Source: JAZRWQ01 sp045541395 | GTDB lineage: Bacteria; Bacillota; Clostridia; Oscillospirales; UMGS1783 | NCBI GenBank assembly: GCA_045541395.1 | Contig: JAZQIZ010000018.1 | Location: forward strand, 114,364 to 178,363 | Length of the DNA: 64,000 bases | Reading direction: 5' to 3' | Shown here: positions 1 to 8,198 of the stretch, in pieces | Layout of the letters: each line of letters starts with the position of its first letter | Position numbering within the stretch: position 1 is the stretch's first letter | Translations under genes and position numbers: made by a program | Notes under the pieces: generated by a model | Databases searched by the model: none | What the model was told of the DNA's origin: nothing | The model's input: only the letters and a program-made list of their open reading frames with translations

Positions 1-1
1 T

Positions 2-367
2 CAGGGCAAGCTTGATAAAGGCGAGGACTTCAGAACTCTTGAAGAAGAGTACAGTGAAGATACTGCCTCCACTTCCCAGTATCCCGACGGTGTATGCTAT
101 AAGGAAGGCACTATGATCACCGATTTCTATGAAACCGCTCTGGAAACAGAGGTTGGCCAGATCAGCACCGTAGATACCGAAGAGTTTGGATATTTCTTTA
201 TCAACCGTCTTGAGCTTACCGATGACTATATCAAAAAGAACAGCGCAAGCCTTATGGATGAATACTGCAACGAAATTTATAATGAAGTTGTAAGTGATTT
301 TATGGATGAAGCTGAAATCGAATACCATGAATCTTACGACCATATCGGCTTAGACGCTTTCAACTAA
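2..367 (+). CDS. PrsA/parvulin-like foldase, C-terminal part (partial)
   Basis: The reading frame is open from base 2 to the stop at 365-367, so the window begins inside this gene. The visible 121 residues contain a parvulin-type C-terminal half: a segment resembling 'LDKGEDFRTLEEEYSED', then YPDGVCY, then an ALETEVGQIS element and an FINRLE strand. The same pattern occurs in the complete lipoprotein at 2423-3562. The likely role is extracytoplasmic folding of secreted proteins (peptidyl-prolyl isomerase/foldase); this is family knowledge and activity is not shown. The signal peptide lies outside the window. The gene ends 12 bp before the alcohol dehydrogenase gene, whose ribosome site is in that gap, so the two may be cotranscribed. 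Confidence 0.6.
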   Translation, partial: QGKLDKGEDFRTLEEEYSEDTASTSQYPDGVCYKEGTMITDFYETALETEVGQISTVDTEEFGYFFINRLELTDDYIKKNSASLMDEYCNEIYNEVVSDFMDEAEIEYHESYDHIGLDAFN

Positions 368-379
368 AAGGAGAATAAA

Positions 380-1528
380 ATGTATAGCTTCTTAAGCCCT
401 TCTCAAATTTTTTACGGTAACGGCGCCTTGGAAAAAAGCGCAAAAACAGTTGCCTCTTTAGGTAAAAAGGCTCTTTTGGTGACCGACCCTGTTATGATAA
501 AGCTGGGTAACGCCAAGAAGGTCATGGATATCCTCGGGCAAAGCGGCGTAGATTGCTCGGTTTTTGACGGTGTTACCGGCGAGCCTACCGATAAAATGGT
601 ACTTGAAGGTCTTAAGTGCTATAGGGAAAATAACTGCGATTTTTTGGTGGCAGTAGGCGGCGGTTCGCCTATAGATGCCATGAAAGCCATTGCCGCGGTA
701 AATTCCTGCGGCGGCAGTATAAATGATTTCTTGGGTAAGGTTATTGAAGCCCCTACCGCTCCTATGGTCGCTGTTCCTACAACCAGCGGTACCGGTAGTG
801 AGGCCACTCAGTTTACCATTATAACCAATACCGAAAAAAATATTAAAATGCTCATTAAAGGCGCTGTGCTTATGCCTACAGTTGCGGTGGCTGATCCTTT
901 GTTTTCTGTTTCCGCCCCTAAAGGTGTTACAGCTGCTACAGGCCTTGACGCCCTGTGCCATGCGGCGGAAGCATATACCTCGAAAAAGGCCCAGCCTTTA
1001 TCTGATGAATTTGCTGTTTCTGCTGTAAAAAAGATCTTCAAATATCTTCCCCGTTGTTATGAGAACGGAAATGATCTTGAGGCCAGAGAGCAAATGTCCC
1101 TTGCGGCTTTAGAGGCAGGTATGGCATTTAATAATTCTTCCGTAACCGTTATTCACGGTATGAGCCGCCCTATCGGCGCTTTGTTCCATATCCCACACGG
1201 AATAAGCAATGCAATGCTTCTTTCCAAATGCTTTGAGTATGTGGTTGACGGTGCATACGGCCGTTTTGCAAAATTAGCTTTTGCCATTGGCGCGGCCGAT
1301 GAAAATGATAATGAGCCGGAAGCTGCTTTGAAATTTATTGAAGCCTGCAAGAGTTTGTGCGAAATTTGCCAAATTCCCACCCTTGAAGCTTACGGAATAA
1401 ATAAGGAAGAGTTCTTTTCGGCTATGAATAAAATGGCCGATGACGCCCTGTTTTCGGGCTCTCCCGCCAACACCGCAAAGGCGCTTTGCAAGGAAGATAT
1501 ACTTAGTATTTACAAATCGCTTTGGTAA
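380..1528 (+). CDS. iron-containing alcohol dehydrogenase
   Basis: A 382-residue protein with the group III (Fe-dependent) alcohol dehydrogenase fold, the usual length for the family. An N-terminal Rossmann-like half carries the NAD(P)-binding GGGSPIDA motif at residues 93-100 and PTTSGTGSE at 133-141. The C-terminal helical half carries the presumptive metal ligands Asp190, His194, His259 and His273 (in DALCHA, IHGMS and IPHGIS). It probably interconverts a short-chain alcohol and an aldehyde/ketone in fermentation; the substrate cannot be read from sequence. The start is supported by AAAGGAG seven bases upstream. A strong terminator follows. An open frame on the opposite strand is a shadow. 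Confidence 0.92.
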   Translation: MYSFLSPSQIFYGNGALEKSAKTVASLGKKALLVTDPVMIKLGNAKKVMDILGQSGVDCSVFDGVTGEPTDKMVLEGLKCYRENNCDFLVAVGGGSPIDAMKAIAAVNSCGGSINDFLGKVIEAPTAPMVAVPTTSGTGSEATQFTIITNTEKNIKMLIKGAVLMPTVAVADPLFSVSAPKGVTAATGLDALCHAAEAYTSKKAQPLSDEFAVSAVKKIFKYLPRCYENGNDLEAREQMSLAALEAGMAFNNSSVTVIHGMSRPIGALFHIPHGISNAMLLSKCFEYVVDGAYGRFAKLAFAIGAADENDNEPEAALKFIEACKSLCEICQIPTLEAYGINKEEFFSAMNKMADDALFSGSPANTAKALCKEDILSIYKSLW

Positions 1529-1531
1529 AAT

Positions 1532-1562
1532 AAAAGCCCTCTCAGTTCGAGAGGGCTTTTTG
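1532..1562 (+). terminator. intrinsic terminator after alcohol dehydrogenase
   Basis: Perfect 12-bp stem AAAAGCCCTCTC / GAGAGGGCTTTT with a 5-base loop and a T-run, starting 3 bp after the stop codon. Confidence 0.9.
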
Positions 1563-1691
1563 TATTATATTTACGCAATGGAATCAGTACAATGAAGATA
1601 GACGATTTTTGCAAAATTCTGAATTGTAAGGTGTCTGACATAATAGAATATAAAGAATAATGAAATTTCTAAAATTTTTTTTGAAAAAGTA

Positions 1692-1719
1692 TTGACTTAT
1701 TTCACAAATTGAGTATAAT
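1692..1719 (+). promoter_or_regulatory. promoter of tRNA-Gln
   Basis: TTGACT at 1692-1697 and a perfect TATAAT at 1714-1719 with a 16-bp spacer, ending 18 bp before the tRNA. Confidence 0.8.
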
Positions 1720-1737
1720 AAATATTGCGCTAAACAA

Positions 1738-1811
1738 TGCCGAATTGTGTAAGGGTAGCACGACAGACTCTGACTCTGTTTGTCTGGGTTCAAATCCTAG
1801 TTCGGCAACCA
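1738..1811 (+). tRNA. tRNA-Gln (anticodon CTG)
   Basis: A complete cloverleaf can be drawn. The acceptor stem TGCCGAA pairs with TTCGGCA, the anticodon stem ACAGA pairs with TCTGT around loop CTCTGAC (anticodon CTG at 1770-1772), and the T arm is CTGGG-TTCAAAT-CCTAG. The 3' CCA is encoded. The tRNA reads CAG codons. It has its own promoter and terminator. Confidence 0.95.
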
Positions 1812-1813
1812 AG

Positions 1814-1843
1814 AAACCTCGGATCTATTCCGAGGTTTTTTTA
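1814..1843 (+). terminator. terminator after tRNA-Gln
   Basis: Stem AAACCTCGGA / TCCGAGGTTT with loop TCTAT, followed by a T-run. Confidence 0.88.
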
Positions 1844-1872
1844 TTGATTATTTTTAACGTCTGTGTTACAAT
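1844..1872 (+). promoter_or_regulatory. promoter of dCMP deaminase gene
   Basis: TTGATT at 1844-1849, 17-bp spacer, TACAAT at 1867-1872. It overlaps the tail of the preceding terminator. Confidence 0.65.
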
Positions 1873-1894
1873 GAAAAAAAGGAGAGTGGATCAT

Positions 1895-2386
1895 ATGAAA
1901 AGAGAAGATTATATTTCCTGGGACGAATACTTTATGGGAGTTGCAATTCTTGCGGCAAAGCGCAGTAAGGATCCCGGTACACAGGTAGGTGCCTGTATCG
2001 TAAGCCCCCAGAAGGTAATTCTTTCTACCGGCTATAACGGTTTCCCTTACGGTTGTTCCGACGATGAATTCCCCTGGGAAAGAGTAGGCAGCCCCAACGA
2101 AACAAAATATCCCTTTGTTGTTCACGCCGAATTAAATGCAATTCTGAATGCCAAGGGCAAGTCGTTGGAAGGCAGTACTATTTACGTTGCGCTGTTCCCT
2201 TGCAATGAGTGTGCCAAGGCAATAATTCAGTCCGGTATCAGGGAGGTTATTTATCTTTCCGATAAGTATGCTCAGACCGACAGTGTAATTGCCTCCAAGC
2301 GTATGTTTACGGCCGCAGGAGTTAAGTTTACACAGCTTAAGCCCACAAGAGAAACAATAACCCTTGATTTTATAGTAGAGAAATAA
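1895..2386 (+). CDS. deoxycytidylate (dCMP) deaminase
   Basis: A 163-residue cytidine/deoxycytidylate deaminase-family protein converting dCMP to dUMP for dTTP synthesis. The zinc-site motifs are present: HAE at residues 78-80 and PCNEC at 102-106. GYNGFP near residue 46 matches the dCMP deaminase group (ComEB/Dcd-like) rather than tRNA adenosine deaminase. The frame is open further upstream through the tRNA, but the start at 1895 is chosen because GGAGAG lies 8 bp before it and the promoter lies at 1844-1872. It is a single-gene unit ending in a terminator shared with the convergent foldase gene. Confidence 0.92.
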   Translation: MKREDYISWDEYFMGVAILAAKRSKDPGTQVGACIVSPQKVILSTGYNGFPYGCSDDEFPWERVGSPNETKYPFVVHAELNAILNAKGKSLEGSTIYVALFPCNECAKAIIQSGIREVIYLSDKYAQTDSVIASKRMFTAAGVKFTQLKPTRETITLDFIVEK

Positions 2387-2390
2387 GAAA

Positions 2391-2422
2391 AAGCTTCTTG
2401 CTTTAAGCAAGAAGCTTTTTTA
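2391..2422. terminator. bidirectional terminator between convergent genes
   Basis: Perfect 11-bp stem AAGCTTCTTGC / GCAAGAAGCTT with flanking A- and T-runs, so it can terminate both the + and - genes. Confidence 0.9.
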
Positions 2423-3562
2423 TTATTCCTTATTTTCAAGAGCATCTGTGGAAGCGGTACCTGCGTTCATCATATCGTCCTCGGTAAGAGAAAGAAGAGT
2501 AACGTTTACAGAACCTAGCTTCTGGAACTTGTATTTGTTGAGAGCAGCTTCATTGTACTCAATAAGCACATGATTCTGTTTGAATTCTGCAACCTTTTCA
2601 TCAATATAATTTTGGGTGTATGCAGTTTCGTATACAATATAGTGGCTTTCAAAATACTCTTCAGGATCAATTTCACACATAATGTGGATGCCGCTTTCGG
2701 ATTCATATATCTTCATTTCTCCGAATTCCATTTCCTTTGCGGCGGTTGTGAATATTTCGGGGAGCATACCGTCACCCTCTGCCCAGGCGTAACCGTCAGG
2801 CCAGGAGGAGTAGGTAGAGTCATCGGTAAGGGTATTCATTGCGGAGTCAAATTCCAGCTCTCCGTTTTCAATTTTAGCCAAGGTATCGGAAGCTTCTTTA
2901 TAAGCAGCATCCTTATTTGCTTTAATTTCAGCTTCGCTTAAGGGGTTGCCCTCAGCGTCGGTGGTAGCATAAGCAAAGAGTATATGCTTCATGCAATATT
3001 CGGTGTAAAGATCAAAGAACTCCTTAACGTCAGCCTTGGTAAGAGGATCAATACCAACCTGCTCGTCAAAATAATAGTCATAAAGCATATCGGGATAATA
3101 AGCCCCTGCCTTGTATACTTCCTTGTATTCAGACTCGGTCATATCCGCAAGCTTTAAGAATCTTGAAAAGTCGGAAGAAGTAAAGAATGTGCTCTTTAAG
3201 AAGCCGTATTCAGCCTCAAAAGCATCTTCGCCGATAGAGTCAAGGGAAAGTCCAAACTCGTCAACCATAAGCTTGTAGGTGTAGTTCTGTTCAAATGCAG
3301 CCTTTGCAGCATCATCCAGAACTTCTGCATTGGTGCGGGTAGGATCGGTGGAATTATCCAGCCTTAAGAAGGTAAGATAATAATCTTTGCCGTAAGTCTG
3401 CTCCATCTGAGCGGCGGTGTAAACGGCATTTGCAACATACCAACGAATAGGAACCTTTTCGCCGTTGATCTCAGCAATGTAGGAAGTGCCTGCGCAGCCT
3501 GTGAGGCAAAGCCCCATTGCAATAACAACAACCAATATAAGCGCAATAAATTTTGTTTTCAT
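2423..3562 (-). CDS. PrsA/SurA-like peptidylprolyl isomerase lipoprotein
   Basis: A 379-residue lipoprotein: residues 1-22 form a signal peptide with lipobox LTGC. The N-terminal half is a helical SurA/PrsA-like chaperone region. A parvulin-like region follows from about residue 190 (MKHILFAYAT, then LAKIENGELEFDSAMN and a GYAWAEGDGMLPE segment). It would act outside the membrane in folding exported proteins. It resembles the partial foldase at the window start, and the two flank the ADH, tRNA and dCMP deaminase genes, which suggests an old duplication. The promoter is at 3603-3631. Whether it has isomerase activity or only chaperone activity is unknown. Confidence 0.75.
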   Translation of the reverse strand: MKTKFIALILVVVIAMGLCLTGCAGTSYIAEINGEKVPIRWYVANAVYTAAQMEQTYGKDYYLTFLRLDNSTDPTRTNAEVLDDAAKAAFEQNYTYKLMVDEFGLSLDSIGEDAFEAEYGFLKSTFFTSSDFSRFLKLADMTESEYKEVYKAGAYYPDMLYDYYFDEQVGIDPLTKADVKEFFDLYTEYCMKHILFAYATTDAEGNPLSEAEIKANKDAAYKEASDTLAKIENGELEFDSAMNTLTDDSTYSSWPDGYAWAEGDGMLPEIFTTAAKEMEFGEMKIYESESGIHIMCEIDPEEYFESHYIVYETAYTQNYIDEKVAEFKQNHVLIEYNEAALNKYKFQKLGSVNVTLLSLTEDDMMNAGTASTDALENKE

Positions 3563-3602
3563 TTTTCATTCACCTTTTCTAGATTAAAATACAGGTAGAG
3601 TT

Positions 3603-3631
3603 ATTATATCATTTTTAAGAGGTCTTGTCTA
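3603..3631 (-). promoter_or_regulatory. promoter of foldase lipoprotein
   Basis: Minus strand TAGACA (3626-3631), 17-bp spacer, perfect TATAAT (3603-3608), about 40 bp before the start codon. Confidence 0.75.
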
Positions 3632-3749
3632 TAACAATTTATAGGCGAAAAGGTGATAATTATGTGAAAAATTAAAGTTTCTAAAGAAAAACCTCTTTAT
3701 TAAAAGAACAAATGCGGTTATAATATAAAAAAAGAATTAGGAGACGTTT

Positions 3750-4283
3750 ATGAAAAAGCTTCTTATTGTAATTGACTATCAAAAAGACTTTGTAAACGGA
3801 GCTTTGGGCTTTGAAGGCGCTTCTTCTGTTGAAGCGGCCATCTGCAAAAAAATTGAAAGCTACAGAAAAGAAGAACAGGAAGTAGTTTATACTCTTGATA
3901 CTCACGATGAGGATTATTTAAATACTCCCGAGGGAAAAAACCTTCCCGTCCCTCACTGCTTTGTGGGAACGGAAGGCTGGCAGCTTGAAGGAAAGGTTGC
4001 AAAAGCCCTTACAACGCAGGACGTTGTGTTTATAAAGCCGACCTTCGGTTCGCTGGAGCTTGGTAATTATTTAAAGGAGAATGGTTACGAGCAGGTTGAA
4101 TTATGCGGCCTTGTTTCCTATATTTGCGTTTTTTCCAATGCAGTAATAGCAAAGGCGGCGCTGCCCTACTCTCATATAATAGTTGACGCCCTTGCCTGCA
4201 ACGGCCCCGATAAAGAAATGGAAGCAAAGGCTTACGATATTTTAGAGAATCTTCACATTACAGTTTTAAACAGAGGTAATTAA
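3750..4283 (+). CDS. pncA: nicotinamidase / isochorismatase-family cysteine hydrolase
   Basis: A 177-residue isochorismatase-fold hydrolase. The catalytic triad of nicotinamidases is recognisable: Asp9 (VIDYQKDF), Lys96 (FIKPTFG) and Cys126 (VSYICVFSNA). The metal-site residues Asp50 and His52 (TLDTHDE) and His69 (VPHC) are also present. It should deamidate nicotinamide to nicotinate. The call is reinforced because the next gene, 1 bp downstream, is nicotinate phosphoribosyltransferase, the following step of the salvage pathway. TATAAT at 3719-3724 is a likely -10 with a weak -35. The ribosome site is AGGAG 7 bp before the start. Confidence 0.88.
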   Translation: MKKLLIVIDYQKDFVNGALGFEGASSVEAAICKKIESYRKEEQEVVYTLDTHDEDYLNTPEGKNLPVPHCFVGTEGWQLEGKVAKALTTQDVVFIKPTFGSLELGNYLKENGYEQVELCGLVSYICVFSNAVIAKAALPYSHIIVDALACNGPDKEMEAKAYDILENLHITVLNRGN

Positions 4284-4284
4284 A

Positions 4285-5730
4285 ATGACTAAAGAAAATT
4301 ACACAATGCTATGTGATTTTTATGAGCTTACTATGGCCAACGGATATTTCAGAAACGGAATGAGCGATAAAGTTTGTTATTTTGACGTGTTTTATCGCAA
4401 AAATCCCGATGGAGGCGGTTTTGCAATAGCCGCAGGCCTTGAGCAGATCGTTGAATATATAAATAACCTGAGCTTTTCCTCAGAGGATATTGAATTTTTA
4501 CGCTCCAAGGGCTTTTTTGAAGAGGATTTTCTTGAAAGCTTAAGAAGCTTTAAGTTTACGGGCGATATCTGGGCTGTGCCCGAAGGTACTCCAATTTTCC
4601 CCGGTGAGCCTATTATGACCGTAAGAGCAAAGGCTGCCGAGGCTCAGTTTATTGAAACCTTTATACTGCTTACAATTAACCATCAGTCCCTCATTGCTAC
4701 AAAGGCTTCCCGCCTTGCCCGCGCCGCCAAAGGCAGAGCCATAAGCGAATTCGGTTCCCGCCGCGCTCAGGGCCCCTCTGCGGCAATTTACGGCGCAAGA
4801 GCCGCTTATATCGGCGGCTGCTCATCTACCGCCTGTACCATTGCGGACATTCAATATGGTGTGCCTTGCTCAGGTACTATGGCTCATTCCTGGATCCAGA
4901 TGTTTGATGATGAATATACCGCCTTTGAAACCTACTGCAAAACCTACCCCAACAACGCCATTTTATTGGTTGATACTTACGACGTTCTGAAAAGCGGTAT
5001 TCCCAATGCAATTAAGGCAATTAAGAATATTCTTGTGCCCCGGGGCATTAAAAAATGCGGCATAAGACTTGACAGCGGTGACCTTACCTATCTTTCCAAA
5101 AAGGCAAGAACTATGCTTGATGAAGCAGGTTTGCCCTTCTGCAAAATAGTTGTTTCCAACTCTCTTGACGAACATCTTATCCGTCAGCTCCTGTTACAGG
5201 GTGCGCCTATAGATATGTTCGGTGTTGGCGAAAGGCTTATTACCGCCAAATCCGACCCTGTATTCGGCGGTGTTTATAAGCTTTGCGCAGTTGAAGATAA
5301 CGGTGAGCTTATTCCGAAGATCAAAATAAGTGAAAATGCCGCTAAAATAACCAACCCTAGCTTTAAGAAGGTTTACAGGATCTTCGAAAAGTCCAACGGT
5401 ATGGCTATGGCTGATTATATAACCCTTTATGATGAGACCGTTAATGAAAACGAGCCTCTGGAGCTTTTTGATCCGGATCATACCTGGAAGCGTAAGATGG
5501 TTGAGGATTATACCGCCAAGGAATTGCTTGTGCCTGTGTTTAAAAACGGTAAGCAGGTTTATAAACTTCCCACTCTTCAGGAAATTGCTGATTATTGCAA
5601 AGAACAGCTTGCTCTTCAGTGGGAAGAAGTAAAGCGATTTGAAAACCCCCATAATTATTACGTAGACCTTTCTCAGAAGCTTTGGGATCTTAAACATGAG
5701 CTTCTGAAGAATAAGGGCAAGAAGCTTTAA
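4285..5730 (+). CDS. pncB: nicotinate phosphoribosyltransferase
   Basis: A 481-residue NAPRTase, the usual length for the Gram-positive type. It joins nicotinate to PRPP to make nicotinate mononucleotide in the cytoplasm. Seen motifs: LCDFYELTMANGY at the N-terminus, EFGSRRAQGP near residue 155, SGTMAHSWIQ near 198, and the GIRLDSGDL phosphate-binding strand near 260. It begins 1 bp after the nicotinamidase stop and is followed 2 bp later by an AEC transporter gene, so the three genes form one operon for NAD salvage. Confidence 0.95.
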   Translation: MTKENYTMLCDFYELTMANGYFRNGMSDKVCYFDVFYRKNPDGGGFAIAAGLEQIVEYINNLSFSSEDIEFLRSKGFFEEDFLESLRSFKFTGDIWAVPEGTPIFPGEPIMTVRAKAAEAQFIETFILLTINHQSLIATKASRLARAAKGRAISEFGSRRAQGPSAAIYGARAAYIGGCSSTACTIADIQYGVPCSGTMAHSWIQMFDDEYTAFETYCKTYPNNAILLVDTYDVLKSGIPNAIKAIKNILVPRGIKKCGIRLDSGDLTYLSKKARTMLDEAGLPFCKIVVSNSLDEHLIRQLLLQGAPIDMFGVGERLITAKSDPVFGGVYKLCAVEDNGELIPKIKISENAAKITNPSFKKVYRIFEKSNGMAMADYITLYDETVNENEPLELFDPDHTWKRKMVEDYTAKELLVPVFKNGKQVYKLPTLQEIADYCKEQLALQWEEVKRFENPHNYYVDLSQKLWDLKHELLKNKGKKL

Positions 5731-5732
5731 TT

Positions 5733-6677
5733 ATGGAAAACGTTAAAATACTTATTTACGAGCTTATAAAGCTTTGTTTACCTATGCTTATTGGCTTTAT
5801 AGCCGTTAAAACAAAATACCTGCCTAATATTAAGGATAATATAGGAACCTTAGTGTCTAAAATACTGTTCCCTGTGCTTATGTTCTGTATTTTTATGGAT
5901 CCTGAGCTATCCTTAAAGCAAATAGGTCAAAACTATCAGATACTTCTTGTTTCCTGCCTTTGGGTAGCAATAGCCTTCTTTGTGGGGCTGTTTACGGCAA
6001 AGGCCATAAAGCTTGAGAAAAACAGAGTGCCTGTTTTCTCCATACTTATGGGTATGAGTAACGTTACCTATATGGGTATGCCTATCTGCACCGCCATGTT
6101 CGGCAAGGAGCAGGGGTCTTTGGGTGTTGCGCTTGTTTCCCTTTCGGGCCATATTGTTATGTGGACTTTAGGGGTTATCATCCTTAATTCCCAATCGGGC
6201 GAAAAGAAAAAATTCTCCTTAAAAAAGCTGGCAAGCCCTGTTACCGTTGCCATAGCCCTGTCCCTTATTTTAAAGGCGTCGGGCCTGGTTTTGCCTGATA
6301 TAATTTATAACCCCCTTGATACCCTGGGGAATACCACCCCGTATATATCCTTGGTTTACATAGGTATGATAATAGCCTCTTCAAGCTTTAAGGAGGCCTT
6401 CAGAGATAAGGCGATAGGCATCTACGCTTTATTAAAGCTTATTGTTATGCCGCTTGTTCTGGGTCTCTGCTTAAGGCTTATTCCCCAAAGCTTTTTATCT
6501 TCCGATATGCAGACCCTTATTTTTGTGGAATATTCCACCTCTGCAATGATATCATTAACTCCCTATTTTAAAGAGTGCGGGTTTGACAGCGATTTTGCGG
6601 GTAGGCTGGTATTTTTCACGGTTACTTTAAATATACTTACAATGCCATTGGTGCTGTTTATTAATAATCTTTTTTAG
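5733..6677 (+). CDS. AEC-family transporter in NAD-salvage operon
   Basis: A 314-residue, highly hydrophobic protein with about ten membrane segments and the AEC/MleP-like arrangement of two five-helix halves (N-terminal LPMLIGFIAVKTKYLP; MGMSNVTYMGMP with a helix-breaking NxxY/MGxP motif near residue 115). AEC proteins carry organic anions such as malate. The tight coupling to pncA-pncB suggests nicotinate or a related pyridine carboxylate as substrate; this is inference from context only. A palindrome at 6691-6718 just after the stop may end the transcript. Confidence 0.8.
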   Translation: MENVKILIYELIKLCLPMLIGFIAVKTKYLPNIKDNIGTLVSKILFPVLMFCIFMDPELSLKQIGQNYQILLVSCLWVAIAFFVGLFTAKAIKLEKNRVPVFSILMGMSNVTYMGMPICTAMFGKEQGSLGVALVSLSGHIVMWTLGVIILNSQSGEKKKFSLKKLASPVTVAIALSLILKASGLVLPDIIYNPLDTLGNTTPYISLVYIGMIIASSSFKEAFRDKAIGIYALLKLIVMPLVLGLCLRLIPQSFLSSDMQTLIFVEYSTSAMISLTPYFKECGFDSDFAGRLVFFTVTLNILTMPLVLFINNLF

Positions 6678-6682
6678 AATAC

Positions 6683-6718
6683 TTGCAAAGCCTTAATATT
6701 TTTGTTAAAATATTAAGG
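6683..6718 (+). promoter_or_regulatory. tRNA-Thr promoter embedded in a 12-bp palindrome
   Basis: TTGCAA (6683-6688), 17-bp spacer and TAAAAT (6706-6711) lie 14 bp before the tRNA. A perfect inverted repeat (arms 6691-6702 and 6707-6718, loop TGTT) covers the spacer and -10, and could also act as a stem at the end of the upstream operon. Confidence 0.6.
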
Positions 6719-6725
6719 CAAATTT

Positions 6726-6801
6726 GCTGATGTAGCACAGCAGGTAGTGCAGCTGATTCGTAATCAGCAGGTCGCGTGTTCAAGTCACGTCATCAGCTCC
6801 A
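6726..6801 (+). tRNA. tRNA-Thr (anticodon CGT)
   Basis: A cloverleaf is clear: acceptor GCTGATG / CATCAGC, anticodon stem GCTGA / TCAGC around loop TTCGTAA (anticodon CGT at 6759-6761), and T arm GCGTG-TTCAAGT-CACGT. CCA is encoded at the 3' end. It reads ACG codons. Confidence 0.95.
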
Positions 6802-6803
6802 GA

Positions 6804-6837
6804 ATAAAGGGACTGTTTTTACGGTCCCTTTATTTTT
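6804..6837 (+). terminator. terminator after tRNA-Thr
   Basis: Stem ATAAAGGGAC / GTCCCTTTAT followed by a T-rich tail. Confidence 0.85.
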
Positions 6838-6841
6838 ATAA

Positions 6842-6877
6842 AAGAAGAACACCCACCAAAATAATTGGTGGGTGTTC
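6842..6877 (-). terminator. terminator of malic enzyme gene
   Basis: On the minus strand a perfect 13-bp stem (arms 6865-6877 and 6847-6859) is followed by CTTCTTTTAT. It lies about 45 bp after the malic enzyme stop. Confidence 0.85.
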
Positions 6878-6922
6878 CCGTTTAAGGAGTTTAAACTGAT
6901 ATATAAAAGGGTTTTGGATATT

Positions 6923-8098
6923 TTATTTTCTGGCAACGCCGCTTTTTGCCGCAGCAATGGAAACCGCCCTTGCAACAGCCGGGGCTACTCGCTCGTCAAA
7001 TACAGAAGGAATAACGTATTCGGGAGTAAGCTCATTTTCATTTATAAGATTTGCAATGGCTGCAGCCGCCGCAAATTTCATTTCGCCGTTAATGGTTTTG
7101 GCTTTAACGTCAAGAGCGCCGCGGAAGATTCCCGGGAAGGCAAGAACGTTGTTTATCTGGTTGGGGAAATCGCTTCTGCCTGTGCCCATAACCTTAACGC
7201 CGCATTCAATTGCTTCTTCATACATAATTTCGGGAGTGGGATTTGCAAGGGCAAAAACTATGGGATCGGTTGCCATAGTAGCAATCATTTCCTTTGTAAG
7301 GGCGCCCGCTACTGAAACGCCGATAAATACGTCTGCGCCCATAATTGCATCGTTCAGATCGCCTTTTATGCCGCCGGGGTTTGTAATATCGCATAAGGCT
7401 CTTTTTGCGGGGGTCATGCCTAAGGGGCGGCTGCGGTATAATACGCCCTTGCTGTCGCAGGCAATAATATGGCGTACACCTGCATGGTAAAGCATTTTAA
7501 TAATTGCAGTGCCTGCAGCGCCGGGACCGTTTACTACAACCTTAATGCTATCAAGCTTTTTATTTACTATCTTCAAAGCATTTAGTAGGGCGGCGGTGGT
7601 AACAATGGCGGTGCCGTGCTGGTCATCGTGAAAAACCGGAATATCAAGCTCTTTTTGAAGCCTTTCTTCAATTTCAAAGCATTTTGGTGCTGAAATATCC
7701 TCAAGATTAATTCCGCCGAAAACGGGCGAAAGTCTTTTAACAGTACGGATGATCTCTTCGGTATCCTGTGTATCAAGACAAATAGGGAAAGCATCAACGT
7801 TTCCGAAATTCTTAAATAAAAGAGCCTTGCCTTCCATAACGGGTATTGCCGCCTTAGGCCCAATATTTCCAAGGCCTAAAACCGCACTTCCGTCGGAAAC
7901 AATGGCAACCGTGTTGCCCTTAATGGTATAGTCATAAGCTCTGGCATTATCTTTTGAAATTTCAACACAAGGCTGTGCAACGCCGGGGGTGTAAGCCAGA
8001 CTTAAGTCGTCAGCAGTACTTAAAGGGATTTTGCTGTCAATGGAAATCTTGCCTTTATTGGTTCTGTGAAGCCTTAACGATTCCTGAAAGTAATCCAT
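6923..8098 (-). CDS. NAD(P)-dependent malic enzyme
   Basis: A 391-residue malic enzyme of the short bacterial type, which oxidatively decarboxylates malate to pyruvate and CO2. N-terminal signature: LAYTPGVAQPC near residue 36, with the conserved lysine in the EGKALLFK region. The metal-binding site is INLEDISAP and FHDDQHGTA near 130-165. The Rossmann dinucleotide loop is NGPGAAGTA near 190. NPTPE and GRSDFPNQINN follow. The ribosome site is AGGAG 8 bp upstream. It is divergent from a LysR regulator across 147 bp with a LysR-type operator, suggesting control by that regulator. Confidence 0.95.
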   Translation of the reverse strand: MDYFQESLRLHRTNKGKISIDSKIPLSTADDLSLAYTPGVAQPCVEISKDNARAYDYTIKGNTVAIVSDGSAVLGLGNIGPKAAIPVMEGKALLFKNFGNVDAFPICLDTQDTEEIIRTVKRLSPVFGGINLEDISAPKCFEIEERLQKELDIPVFHDDQHGTAIVTTAALLNALKIVNKKLDSIKVVVNGPGAAGTAIIKMLYHAGVRHIIACDSKGVLYRSRPLGMTPAKRALCDITNPGGIKGDLNDAIMGADVFIGVSVAGALTKEMIATMATDPIVFALANPTPEIMYEEAIECGVKVMGTGRSDFPNQINNVLAFPGIFRGALDVKAKTINGEMKFAAAAAIANLINENELTPEYVIPSVFDERVAPAVARAVSIAAAKSGVARK

Positions 8099-8174
8099 AT
8101 TCCATCTCCTGATTTTTTGATGATATCAATATAACTCATTTTTATCAAGAAAAAAAATACTTTTTTCTTATAAT

Positions 8175-8193
8175 CCATAGTTTTTTCCTATGG
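8175..8193. promoter_or_regulatory. LysR-type operator between malic enzyme and regulator genes
   Basis: CCATAG-N7-CTATGG, a perfect inverted repeat. It contains ATAG-N7-CTAT and so fits the T-N11-A consensus of LysR-type regulators (T8178, A8190). It lies just upstream of the regulator's -35. Confidence 0.6.
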
Positions 8194-8198
8194 CTTTC

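Noticed and set aside
458..961. Long open frames on the strand opposite the alcohol dehydrogenase (and similar ones over malic enzyme, NAPRTase, tex and others)
   Set aside because: They lie wholly inside well-supported genes, lack ribosome sites and recognisable domains, and arise from the codon bias of the real gene.
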